DNA of 7,541 nucleotides from DATJWY01 sp035500775. GTDB lineage: Bacteria; Pseudomonadota; Alphaproteobacteria; Acetobacterales; Acetobacteraceae. Below, one piece after another: positions 1 to 5,545 of the stretch. The stretch covers positions 1 through 7,541 of the forward strand of contig DATJWY010000210.1 in the NCBI GenBank assembly GCA_035500775.1. Direction: 5' to 3'. Under the pieces are notes generated by a model that was not told the DNA's origin, did not search any database, and saw nothing but the letters and a program-made list of their open reading frames with translations. The translations under genes were made by a program, and so were the position numbers. Each line of letters begins with the position of its first letter. Position 1 is the stretch's first letter.

Positions 1-521
1 TCCGTCACCGGGCTGACGAGCGCCCGCGCCCCGACGATCCGGCGCAGCACGTGGCGTTCGCGCGGGATCAGCGGAATCCAGGCCAGTGTCTCGTCCATGC
101 GGGTGATGCGTGAGGCCGAGGGCACGGGCGGCCGCAGCGGCCCCGCCTCCGAGCCGGGGGCCGGGATCAGATCGGCGTCGTCGCGCGCGATCTCCAGGTT
201 CTGGGTGCGCAGCCTTGTGGAGTAGCCGCCCTGGGGCAGGGCGAGCAGGGTGCTGCCGGCTTCCTCCAGGCGGTAGATGACGAGTTCGGCGTCATACGGC
301 GCCGCCACGTCCCGCGTGATGATGGGGCGGGGCGCGGCGGGCCAGGGGCGCGCCGATGTCCCCGCCATGTCCGCCCGCCCGGCCGCGCCGATCATCGTGC
401 GCCGTGCCGCGCCGGTGGTCTGCATCGTCTGTCGCATGCCTGCCTCCATCCGTCGTGCGCCACCCGGCGCGCCGTTAGCCGTTCCGTGCTGCCCGTCCGT
501 TTCCCGCGTCGCGCCGTTCAT
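1..521 (-). CDS. DUF6362-like phage-associated protein, 3' end outside window
   Basis: The leftward frame opens at ATG 521-519 and is still open at position 1, giving 173 visible residues. The start is chosen because AAGGAG (534-529) lies 7 nt upstream. Residues 1-70 are low-complexity and Ala/Gly/Arg-rich. From about residue 75 there is a globular part with IYRLEEAGSTLLALPQGGY (82-100), then LRPPVPSASRITRMDETLAW (129-148), then a basic helix-rich stretch ending LIPRERHVLRRIVGAR (151-166). This layout (short helix, GGY turn, RMDETLxW, Arg-rich helix) resembles what I remember of DUF6362, a family of unknown function in alphaproteobacterial prophages, often near terminase genes. It follows the ATPase operon on the same strand but is separated from it by a repeat-filled gap, so it may need its own promoter. 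The coding call is fairly secure; the family name is from memory. Confidence 0.68.
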   Translation of the reverse strand, partial: MNGATRETDGQHGTANGAPGGARRMEAGMRQTMQTTGAARRTMIGAAGRADMAGTSARPWPAAPRPIITRDVAAPYDAELVIYRLEEAGSTLLALPQGGYSTRLRTQNLEIARDDADLIPAPGSEAGPLRPPVPSASRITRMDETLAWIPLIPRERHVLRRIVGARALVSPVT

Positions 522-526
522 GCCCG
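509..526. repeat. 18-bp direct repeat around a start codon, copy 1
   Basis: The 18 bases TCGCGCCGTTCATGCCCG occur here and again, identically and in the same orientation, at 912-929. On the minus strand each copy contains an ATG and the next codons, so both downstream frames begin Met-Asn-Gly-Ala. The pair flanks a 385-bp stretch holding the 54-aa frame and the inverted hairpin repeats. Confidence 0.75.
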
Positions 527-576
527 TGCTCCTTCGTGTTGGACGCTGCGCCCCACAGGTGTGAGGAGAAGTCAGG

Positions 577-625
577 CGAGGGGCTTTGCCCCTCGACCCC
601 ACCAAAGGCGTAGCCTTTGGAATCC
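577..625 (-). repeat. hairpin repeat unit, left arm of a 181-bp inverted pair
   Basis: The unit contains two perfect stem-loops: CGAGGGGC-TTT-GCCCCTCG at 577-595 and CCAAAGGC-GTA-GCCTTTGG at 602-620, followed by GAATCC. Read on the minus strand it aligns with 709-757 along its whole 49 bp with only a few differences. The two units therefore form inverted terminal arms around an 83-bp centre (626-708). No ordinary gene is visible in 522-759; these repeats fill most of it. The unit could act as a terminator or attenuator between the ATPase operon and the DUF6362-like gene. Confidence 0.8.
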
Positions 626-708
626 TTTTGTTTTCTGTCCTGCGCCCCCGATCCCATCCCGGCCACGGCATGCGCATGTTCGGCGCACACACCAGCCGAA
701 AAACCATT

Positions 709-757
709 GGATTCCAAAGGCTAAGCCTTTGGCGGGGTCCAGGGGCAGCGCCCCTGG
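709..757 (+). repeat. hairpin repeat unit, right arm of the inverted pair
   Basis: The unit begins GGATTCC, then has perfect stem-loops CCAAAGGC-TAA-GCCTTTGG (714-732) and CCAGGGGC-AGC-GCCCCTGG (739-757). It is the inverted partner of 577-625. It ends 3 bp from the stop codon (762-760) of the 54-aa leftward frame, so a transcript from the operon meets this hairpin immediately after that stop. Confidence 0.8.
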
Positions 758-759
758 CC

Positions 760-924
760 TTACGCCCCCCTTGCCGGCCGGGGCTCGGCGCGCGCCATGC
801 CCCGGGCGAAGCCAGGGACATGGCGCGCCCACGCCTGCGCCACGCCGCGTGCCTGCGCCGCGCCAAACTCCGCACCGAATGCCGAACCCTGCGCCGAACC
901 CTGCGCCGATCTCGCGCCGTTCAT
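760..924 (-). CDS. 54-aa Ala/Gly-rich hypothetical protein coupled to the ATPase gene
   Basis: The ATG at 924-922 overlaps the ATPase stop as ATGA, and GGAGGG (935-930) sits 5 nt upstream, which is a good ribosome-binding site. The product is 54 residues, rich in Ala, Gly and Arg, with a short internal repeat (AQGS-AQGS-AFGAEFGAA, residues 7-23) and no Lys. I recognise no family, signal peptide or membrane segment. The stop falls 3 bp before a mobile-type hairpin repeat, so the 3' end could be truncated. The first codons lie within an 18-bp block identical to the start of the next gene (521). The frame may therefore be a chimaera formed by duplication or insertion. High GC makes long frames likely by chance; the coupling signal is the main support. 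Confidence 0.42.
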   Translation of the reverse strand: MNGARSAQGSAQGSAFGAEFGAAQARGVAQAWARHVPGFARGMARAEPRPARGA

Positions 925-929
925 GCCCG
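912..929. repeat. 18-bp direct repeat around a start codon, copy 2
   Basis: Identical to 509-526. Here the block also carries the TGA stop of the ATPase gene overlapping the ATG of the 54-aa frame. Confidence 0.75.
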
Positions 930-2360
930 CCCTCCGGGCCGCCTGGCGTCCACCACCCGCACCCCGAGCCGTGTCTTGCGCTGCGCCGTATCGCGGAAGC
1001 TTTCCGTCACCAGCAGGCCGCTCTCCAGCCAGCCGGCGATCACCCGCGCCGCCTGCGCCGGGTTCAGCCCGAACCCCTCCACCAGCACCTGCCCGGCCCA
1101 GCGCCCCGCTCCCCGCCGGTGCGGCCCGTAGAGCGACCCTGGCGGCGAGCCTGGCCCGGCGGCGATCTGGTCCAGCGCCTGGTTGATCTCGGCCACCGAG
1201 AGGCGCTGCCACACCGAGCCCGGCCGCCAGGACGTCGCCGCCGCCACGCAATCCCCGTTCGGGTAGGCTTGGGTGCCGTTGCCGAGCGTCACCGTCTCCA
1301 GCCGCACCCAGCGCGCCTCGGTGGCGCGGGGGGCGAGGTTGGCCTTGGCGTCGTCCAGCCTGATGTGCCGCCAGCGTTCGGCGGCGGGCACGCCGAGTTC
1401 CTCCGCCTCGGTCTCGCTCATCGGCGAGAGGGTGGCGGCGGAGCGGGCGGCGTCGGTCAGCGCCTTGCCGCCGCGCGCGCTCTCCACGTCGCCCGCCGCC
1501 CCGCCGCCCGGCCCGGCCTTGCGCACGTGATGCACGAGCAGCACCGCCGCCCCGCTCGCCTCGGCGACCGCGGCCCAGGCCGTGGCGGCCGCGTCCATGT
1601 GGCGGTTGCTGTTCTCGTCGAGCGCGTGGCTCTTCACGAAGGGATCGACCACGATCAGCCCGATGCCGCGCGCCCGCGCCTCCGCGGCGATGGCGTCGCG
1701 GTCCGGGTGGATGATGGCCCCATCCCCCCGGAGCTGCCCCACCGAGACCGCCCGCGTCCGCCCGGAATGCAGGAAGAGCCGCCCCTCCACCGCGGCGCGC
1801 GGGATGCGGTGGTGCAGCATCAGCGCCGCCACCCGCCGCTCCGTCTCCTCCGGCGGGTCCTCCAGGTTGAGCACCCAGACCGGCACCGAATGATGCACCG
1901 TCTCGCCGAGCAGGGGGCGTCCGGTGGCGAGCGACAGCGCCTCGGCCAGCGCCACCGCCGATTTGCCGGCCCCGCCGGGCGCTACCAGAACGCTAACAAA
2001 ACGGCGGATCAGGCGTGTGCCATACAGCCATTCGCGCGGCGGCAGGGCGGCGGGGTCGGGCAGGGCGGCGGGCAGGGCGCGCAGCGGCGGCGCCTCGGCG
2101 GCATCGGCCGCGGCCGAGGCTCCGGCCCCGGTGCCCGCCCGGCCCCGGGCGGCTTCGGTTTCGCCTGTCCTGGGTCGGGTGAGTCCGGTCCCGGTTGTTT
2201 CCCCCCTGGCGGCGGTCCCGGCGCGACCCTCCGTCCCGGTGCTCCCCGGCATGGCCATCCGGCCGCGCACCCGCTCCCAGATCGCCCAAAGTTCCGCACC
2301 GCCCCCTGAGCCGCCCCCTGAGGGGCGCCCGGTGCCGCCTTCCGGGCCGCGCTCAGCCAT
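921..2360 (-). CDS. RepA/AAA_25-type RecA-fold ATPase, probable replicative helicase
   Basis: The protein is 479 aa. Residues 1-110 are low-complexity (Gly/Ala/Arg/Thr). A RecA-fold ATPase core follows: Walker A APGGAGKSA (127-135), the strand VWVLNLEDPPEET (161-173) typical of RepA-like ATPases, Walker B LIVVDPF with Asp239 (235-241), LLVHHVRK (274-281), and RGGKALTDAARSAATL (296-311), which matches the RG.xALxxAxR region of this group. The C-terminal part (about 385-470) looks like a winged-helix-type domain. Such ATPases are hexameric helicases or loaders for plasmid, phage and integrated-element replication, acting on DNA in the cytoplasm. I chose ATG 2360-2358 because it overlaps the upstream stop (2353) by 8 bp; the frame stays open upstream to 2474. 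The stop overlaps the next ATG. The ATPase assignment is strong; the exact role is inferred. Confidence 0.92.
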   Translation of the reverse strand: MAERGPEGGTGRPSGGGSGGGAELWAIWERVRGRMAMPGSTGTEGRAGTAARGETTGTGLTRPRTGETEAARGRAGTGAGASAAADAAEAPPLRALPAALPDPAALPPREWLYGTRLIRRFVSVLVAPGGAGKSAVALAEALSLATGRPLLGETVHHSVPVWVLNLEDPPEETERRVAALMLHHRIPRAAVEGRLFLHSGRTRAVSVGQLRGDGAIIHPDRDAIAAEARARGIGLIVVDPFVKSHALDENSNRHMDAAATAWAAVAEASGAAVLLVHHVRKAGPGGGAAGDVESARGGKALTDAARSAATLSPMSETEAEELGVPAAERWRHIRLDDAKANLAPRATEARWVRLETVTLGNGTQAYPNGDCVAAATSWRPGSVWQRLSVAEINQALDQIAAGPGSPPGSLYGPHRRGAGRWAGQVLVEGFGLNPAQAARVIAGWLESGLLVTESFRDTAQRKTRLGVRVVDARRPGGRA

Positions 2361-2925
2361 GCGCCGCCCCCGCTTCGCCGTTCCCCGCCGCGTCGTCCTC
2401 CGCCCGCGCGCCGAGATAGGCGGCGAGGGCGAGCAGCACCGTGGCCTCGGTTTCGGCCGGGGAGAGCGCGCCATCCGCCGCCTGCTGCGCCGCCTGCAGC
2501 AGCGTGGCGCGGGGGGCGCCGATCCGGAGCAGCCGCCGCACCGCCGTTTCCACCGCGGCGGCGGCCTCGTGCCGGGCGCGGAGGGTGGCGCGGGCGCTGG
2601 CCAGCAGCCGGTGGGCGAGGCGGGCGCGCAGCCCGGCCGGGTCCACCGGCGCGTGCCGCCAGCTCTGGCTCAGCGCTTCCAGGCTTTCCTCCCGGGAGAG
2701 CAGGCCGCGCCCGACCAGCCCGCCCAGCACCGCCGCCGCACTGTGCGCCGCCGCCGGGTCGAGCGGATGCCGCCCTGGCGAGGGCGCCTGCCACGGTGTG
2801 CGGAGCGGCTCCCGGGTGGGATGCGGCCCCGGCGTTGGATACCGCCTCGGCGCGGCGGGGACCGTCCCCGGCATGATGCGCGGCCCCGGCGCGGGGCAGG
2901 GTGCGGGGCAGGGTGCCGGCGTCAT
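2353..2925 (-). CDS. 190-aa hypothetical protein of the phage-like operon
   Basis: The start ATG 2925-2923 overlaps the stop of the preceding gene (2924-2922) as ATGA. The frame continues open upstream, but the overlap fixes the likely start. Upstream bases GGGGGCG give only a weak ribosome-binding site, consistent with coupling. Residues 1-55 are Pro-rich, with a PAPCPAPCPAPGP repeat at 3-15. From 56 to 175 the sequence is strongly helical and Ala/Leu/Arg-rich, including LSREESLEALSQSW (76-89) and LSPAETEATVLLALAAYLGA (154-173). No catalytic motif, signal peptide or membrane segment is visible, and I do not recognise the family. Its position between a small protein and the helicase-type ATPase suggests a role in the element's replication or its control, by context only. 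Confidence 0.75.
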   Translation of the reverse strand: MTPAPCPAPCPAPGPRIMPGTVPAAPRRYPTPGPHPTREPLRTPWQAPSPGRHPLDPAAAHSAAAVLGGLVGRGLLSREESLEALSQSWRHAPVDPAGLRARLAHRLLASARATLRARHEAAAAVETAVRRLLRIGAPRATLLQAAQQAADGALSPAETEATVLLALAAYLGARAEDDAAGNGEAGAAHG

Positions 2926-3227
2926 GCCGCGCCCCCGGCGCCGAAGACCGGAAACGGATAGGTCGCGCCGTCCAGCAGCGTGCCGTGGGTGATCGCCCCC
3001 CAGCTCGCCGGGTGGCCGGCTGGCAGCGGCGGCCGTTCCGCCGTTTTCTCCGCCGCTTCCGCCATCTCCTCCTCGATTTTCGCGGAGGCACCGCCCCGGA
3101 CCGGCCGCGCCGTCCGCCACCCGCCGCCCGCGCGCGCCAACGCCATTATCGTGTGTGGTTTTTCGAGGGGGGTGTTGGGTGCTCTAACAAAACTTGTATA
3201 AGCGCCGCATTGCCAGTCCGCCGACAT
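2922..3227 (-). CDS. 101-aa hypothetical protein, first gene of the leftward operon
   Basis: The ATG at 3227-3225 is preceded by GGAGG (3237-3233) with a 5-nt spacer and lies downstream of a good minus-strand promoter (3261-3290), so I prefer it to the in-frame ATG at 3146, which has no clear ribosome-binding site. The middle (46-65) is a charged helix containing AKIEEEMAEAAEKTAERPP. The C-terminal part, LPAGHPASWGAITHGTLLDG (68-87), is the most conserved-looking segment. I recall similar 'HPxSWGAI..GT' tails in small alphaproteobacterial phage-island proteins of unknown function, but cannot verify this. No domain of known function is recognised. The stop overlaps the next start as ATGA. Confidence 0.7.
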   Translation of the reverse strand: MSADWQCGAYTSFVRAPNTPLEKPHTIMALARAGGGWRTARPVRGGASAKIEEEMAEAAEKTAERPPLPAGHPASWGAITHGTLLDGATYPFPVFGAGGAA

Positions 3228-3244
3228 ACATGCCTCCGTATGTC
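3223..3244. promoter_or_regulatory. 7-bp inverted repeat over ribosome-binding site and start codon
   Basis: GACATAC (3223-3229) and GTATGTC (3238-3244) are perfect inverted copies separated by 8 bp. The 8-bp loop holds most of the GGAGG ribosome-binding site of the 101-aa gene, and the left arm includes its ATG. It could be an operator for the divergent repressor or an mRNA hairpin that limits initiation. Confidence 0.55.
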
Positions 3245-3260
3245 TGTTGCTCTGACGGTT

Positions 3261-3290
3261 AGGTTAGAAAAACTAACTCCGGTTTGTCAA
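3261..3290 (-). promoter_or_regulatory. promoter of the leftward operon
   Basis: On the minus strand a perfect TTGACA -35 (3290-3285), an 18-nt spacer and TAACCT as -10 (3266-3261) lie upstream of the GGAGG site and ATG at 3227. The predicted transcript start near 3254 gives a leader of about 27 nt. The spacer contains an inverted repeat, so a bound repressor would block this promoter. Confidence 0.6.
3263..3277. promoter_or_regulatory. candidate repressor operator GTTAG-N5-CTAAC
   Basis: A perfect 5-bp inverted repeat around an AAAAA spacer. It lies on the -10 element and spacer of the leftward promoter, a usual place for a phage-type repressor to bind. Confidence 0.5.
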
Positions 3291-3300
3291 CGATTCAAAC
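3282..3300. promoter_or_regulatory. candidate operator GTTTG-N9-CAAAC across shared -35 region
   Basis: Inverted 5-mers GTTTG (3282-3286) and CAAAC (3296-3300) straddle the leftward -35 (TTGACA) and a rightward -35-like TTGTCA (3284-3289). The rightward -10 is poor (TAGGCT at 3309-3314, spacer 19), so the xre promoter is only tentative. Confidence 0.38.
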
Positions 3301-3340
3301 TTTGCGGCTAGGCTTTCGCGACACATAGTGAAACCCTAAA

Positions 3341-3691
3341 ATGGAGATCTCGTTGTCATCCCGTCCCGACACAGTCGGCTCCCGGATTCGCTCCCTGCGC
3401 CGGGCCAAAGGCTGGACCCAGGGTCAGCTCGCCGACGCCACCGGCGTGTCCCGCAGCGCCGTCGCGCAATGGGAGACGGACCGTGCGGGGCAGATCCGCG
3501 CGAATCTTTCCCGCATCGCCGACTGCCTCGGGGTGTCCGTGGAGGTGTTGCTGACGGGCGCCCCCGCCGGCGCGCCCGCGGAGTTGCTCGGTGACGAGCT
3601 GGCGATGATCCGCCTCTACCGCGAATGCGACGGAGAGGACCGCGCCTTCCTGCTGCGCACGGCGCGCAAGCTCGCCCGGTCGCAGGAGTAG
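3341..3691 (+). CDS. XRE-family helix-turn-helix repressor
   Basis: The protein is 116 aa. Residues 12-66 form a HTH_3 (Cro/CI-type) domain: VGSRIRSLRRAKGWTQGQLA (12-31) covers helices 1-2 with the conserved Gln27, and GVSRSAVAQWETD (35-47) is the turn and recognition helix. IADCLGVSVEVLLTG closes the domain. The C-terminal tail (about 78-116) is an acidic/basic helix ending in ARKLARSQE and shows no Ser-Lys protease motif, so RecA-stimulated self-cleavage is not supported. The gene is divergent from the phage-like operon and shares a 113-bp control gap rich in inverted repeats, so it most likely represses that operon and perhaps itself. There is no evident Shine-Dalgarno before the ATG, suggesting weak or short-leader translation. 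Confidence 0.93.
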   Translation: MEISLSSRPDTVGSRIRSLRRAKGWTQGQLADATGVSRSAVAQWETDRAGQIRANLSRIADCLGVSVEVLLTGAPAGAPAELLGDELAMIRLYRECDGEDRAFLLRTARKLARSQE

Positions 3692-3755
3692 TCCCGGCGG
3701 GCCCCATCAAGCCGGGGGTTCCGCCGGGTCCGGCTGCCCGCGATCTGCCGGTTGA

Positions 3756-3790
3756 TGCGCCTCTGCTCCGGAAGGTGGCTCAGAGGCGCA
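3756..3790. terminator. 10-bp inverted repeat downstream of the repressor gene
   Basis: TGCGCCTCTG (3756-3765) and CAGAGGCGCA (3781-3790) are perfect inverted arms with a 15-nt loop, 65 bp after the xre stop. No long T-run follows on the plus strand (only GTTCCTTTC a few bases on), so termination is a guess. It could instead be a protein site or an element boundary. Confidence 0.35.
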
Positions 3791-3828
3791 ACCGTTCCTT
3801 TCAGGGGACGGATCATGCACATGGAGGC

Positions 3829-3854
3829 GCCCGGAGCCGGGGGCGGTTCCGGGC
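3829..3854 (-). terminator. hairpin downstream of the first CsbD-like gene
   Basis: GCCCGGA (3829-3835) and TCCGGGC (3848-3854) pair across a 12-nt G-rich loop, 15 bp after the leftward stop at 3869. It occupies the place of the stronger hairpin after the second CsbD gene and is a weaker version of it. No T-tract is present. Confidence 0.4.
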
Positions 3855-3868
3855 ACCCCCGCGCGGCG

Positions 3869-4039
3869 TTACTTCTTCAACTGCTCCTTCGAGCTGTGGG
3901 CGGCTTTCTCGCTCCTGCCTTCGGCCTTCTCGGCCTTGCCTTCGGGGGTCAATCTGGCCTCACTGTGGGCTTTGCCGGATGCTTCCCTGGCGGCGCTCTT
4001 GGGGTGCTTGGCCCCGCCGCCCATGCGATTTTTGCCCAT
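3869..4039 (-). CDS. CsbD-like stress protein, 56 aa (first copy)
   Basis: The leftward ATG (4039-4037) follows a GGGAGAGGG purine tract; the stop TAA is at 3871-3869. The 56-aa product is Lys/Ala/Glu-rich and has no aromatic residues. Its core LTPEGKAEKAEGRSEKAA (30-47) aligns with the 'AEGKSEKVEGKIQNAAGG' part of the CsbD gene at 6017-6187, and both proteins are exactly 56 aa. CsbD-family proteins are small, mostly disordered, helix-prone cytoplasmic proteins induced by general stress; their biochemical role is unknown. This copy is diverged: the N-terminal half has GGGAKHPKSAAREASGKAH (7-25) instead of the usual 'IAGSAKQAKGAIKEAVGKA'. Shared flanking sequence shows that it and the later copy are true paralogues. 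It is easily missed because it is so short. Confidence 0.76.
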   Translation of the reverse strand: MGKNRMGGGAKHPKSAAREASGKAHSEARLTPEGKAEKAEGRSEKAAHSSKEQLKK

Positions 4040-4421
4040 GGAACCCTCTCCCTGTTTGTTGGTGCTCTTGCGGGCAAGTCCGGCGACGCGGTGCCCGCGC
4101 GGACGATCGGCGTGAATTGGTCACGGAGGCTTGCCGACCCCGGGCCGCGATCCCGCCGCTCAGACGGGAACGCATCTCAGGGATACGAGACATAGCGCTT
4201 CCCACGGCCGAATTCTGGGGCTGACCGAGAAAAGATTGAGTGATTTTGAGGGCCGCGATCAACGGCCGGTTGGTGCCTCAACCCTCGCCGTCAGCCGGCC
4301 CGTTCCGGTCCGTGCCCCGCAACCTTTGCCCCTGGGAGGCATTGCTTAACCTCGATGAAGATGCAGGCCAGAGCGCCGCTCGCGCGAGGTCTTCACGCAC
4401 GTTCCAGGGAGGACACCCATC
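4040..4421. other. intergenic region between divergent csbD-like gene and exoD
   Basis: The first ~130 bp upstream of the CsbD-like gene match the upstream region of the second CsbD gene: AGTCCGGCG at 4077 and CGGAGGCTTGC at 4124 correspond to 6225 and 6272, at identical distances from each ATG. This suggests shared promoter or leader sequence. I found no convincing promoter pair for either gene. A minor inverted repeat GGTTG-N6-CAACC lies at 4268-4283. I see no gene in the rest; the short open frames have no ribosome-binding site or recognisable product. Confidence 0.6.
4407..4412 (+). promoter_or_regulatory. ribosome-binding site deciding a GTG start for exoD
   Basis: GGGAGG lies 9 nt before GTG 4422 but 21 nt before the in-frame ATG at 4434, so the GTG is the better start. 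Confidence 0.65.
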
Positions 4422-5105
4422 GTGCGGACGTCGATGACCTTTGTCGTTATCCTATCGTCGTGGTTGCTGCCGGCGTTGACGGCGCCGAAGCCGATACCGC
4501 CCCCCGACGCGAAAGCATTCATCCCCGCCTCCGTCGTGCTGCAACGTCTGCATGACGAGGCGCCGGCGGACAGCTTCACCCTGGGCTGGCTCATGGGCAG
4601 CCTGCGCGAACGCTCCTTCGGCATTATCATGCTCCTGCTCGCCCTGGTCGCGATCGCACCGGGTGTCGCACCCGTAGCCGGCCTGTTGCTCATGGTCCCC
4701 GCGTTCCAGATGATCGCGGGCCAGCCCGCCCCGGTCTTCCCACGCCGCATCGCCGCCCGCCCCTTGCCGACGCGGCGCCTCGCCGCTTCGCTGCGGCGCG
4801 CCGTGCCGGTGCTGAGATATCTCGAGACGATGATCCATCCGCGCTGGCCCACCCTGGTCGAGAGGACCAAGCGCCTTGTCGGCGGCGTCGTCGTGATGCT
4901 GAGCAGCATCGTGGTGTTCGTTCCGATCCCCCTGACCAACGTCATTCCCGCCCTGGCGATCGCCCTGATCTCGCTGGCCTATCTGGAGGAGGACGGGGTC
5001 CTGCTCTCGATCGCCCTGCTGGCCGCAGTCATCGTGCTGGCGGTCGCGTTCGTGGCGGTCTGGGGGATGGTCCGCGGCGCGCAATGGATCGGCGGCCTCT
5101 TATAG
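4422..5105 (+). CDS. exoD: ExoD family membrane protein
   Basis: The protein is 227 aa. After a hydrophobic N-terminus (about 6-21) comes the ExoD core: LQRLHDEAPADSFTLGWLMG (40-59), then the family's RERSFG motif (62-67), and hydrophobic segments at about 67-80, 83-98, 153-169, 173-187 and 192-214. A cytosolic-type basic loop (105-126) and PRWPTLVERTKRLVGG (140-155) lie between the two hydrophobic halves, and VPIPLTNVIPALAIALISLA (167-186) matches the conserved second half. ExoD proteins are inner-membrane proteins first linked to exopolysaccharide production and alkaline tolerance in rhizobia; their activity is not established. Most are about 200 aa, so the first 20-30 residues here are extra. 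It stands alone on the plus strand among leftward small stress genes. I see no convincing promoter upstream. Confidence 0.9.
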   Translation: MRTSMTFVVILSSWLLPALTAPKPIPPPDAKAFIPASVVLQRLHDEAPADSFTLGWLMGSLRERSFGIIMLLLALVAIAPGVAPVAGLLLMVPAFQMIAGQPAPVFPRRIAARPLPTRRLAASLRRAVPVLRYLETMIHPRWPTLVERTKRLVGGVVVMLSSIVVFVPIPLTNVIPALAIALISLAYLEEDGVLLSIALLAAVIVLAVAFVAVWGMVRGAQWIGGLL

Positions 5106-5136
5106 CTCATCGCGACAACGCGGCCTCGGGCCAGGC

Positions 5137-5165
5137 CATGATCGCTTCAATCCGAAACGATCATG
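5137..5165. terminator. hairpin between convergent exoD and DUF3309 genes
   Basis: CATGATCG (5137-5144) and CGATCATG (5158-5165) are perfect inverted arms with a 13-nt loop, 31 bp past the exoD stop and 35 bp past the stop of the convergent gene. The position fits a bidirectional terminator; there is no T-run on either side. Confidence 0.45.
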
Positions 5166-5200
5166 CTCCGGAACCCGGACAGGGCAGCCGGTCTTCCGGA

Positions 5201-5362
5201 TCAGTAGCGCAAGCCGCCGAGGAGCCAGAGCACGAGCAGGATAACCAGGATCAAGCCGAGGGCGCCGCCAAGGCCGGGTCCGCCATACCGGTTGTATCCG
5301 TAGTACCCCCCGCCGCCGCCGAGCAGAAGGATCAGAATGATAATGATCAGGATGGTACCCAT
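5201..5362 (-). CDS. DUF3309 family small membrane protein
   Basis: The product is 53 aa from ATG 5362-5360. It has a hydrophobic helix TILIIIILILLLGG (3-16), a Gly/Tyr turn GGGYYGYNRYGGPG (16-29), and a second helix GLILVILLVLWLLGG ending LRY. This two-helix hairpin with a central glycine/tyrosine loop is the usual form and length (about 50 aa) of DUF3309, a family of unknown function found beside stress and CsbD-type genes in proteobacteria. The frame is open up to 5482, but the hydrophobic family start is at 5362 and the preceding residues look non-coding. The ribosome-binding site is weak (AAGGA 11 nt upstream). It presumably sits in the cytoplasmic membrane. Confidence 0.87.
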   Translation of the reverse strand: MGTILIIIILILLLGGGGGYYGYNRYGGPGLGGALGLILVILLVLWLLGGLRY

Positions 5363-5451
5363 TTCTTGTATTATCCTTGCAAGATCTGGAGATAAGCTTT
5401 GGTCGGTCCAAGTCATGCGCGATGCCTGTCGCCCATGACCTGAACGCGATA

Positions 5452-5487
5452 ATATCTGAGTCGCAGACGATATCTGAGTCACAATTG
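5452..5487. repeat. two tandem 18-bp units, possible activator site
   Basis: ATATCTGAGTC starts each unit (5452 and 5470) and 14 of 18 positions agree. The units lie about 90-125 bp upstream of the DUF3309 start, in phase at just under two helical turns, as expected for a dimeric or cooperative DNA-binding protein. Confidence 0.4.
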
Positions 5488-5545
5488 TCGCAGGCCCGAA
5501 GTGGGGAGCACGGGCCGCCCCGGCTCCCCACGATCGCTCAGTCGT

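Noticed and set aside
577..757. CRISPR array
   Set aside because: The repeats are hairpins in inverted orientation, without regularly spaced identical units or unique spacers.
486..2309. Very long open frame on the plus strand across the ATPase gene
   Set aside because: Its translation is Pro/Arg/Gly/His-rich without any domain and lies opposite the clear ATPase frame; long antisense frames are expected at this GC content.
1924..3091. Other long frames overlapping the operon on both strands (1924-2961 plus, 2009-3091 minus)
   Set aside because: The compositions are of the Arg/Ala/Gly/Pro type produced by GC-rich DNA read out of frame; no motifs, and they conflict with frames joined by stop/start overlaps.
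4434..5105. ATG 4434 as exoD start
   Set aside because: The GGGAGG site is 21 nt away from it but 9 nt from the in-frame GTG at 4422.
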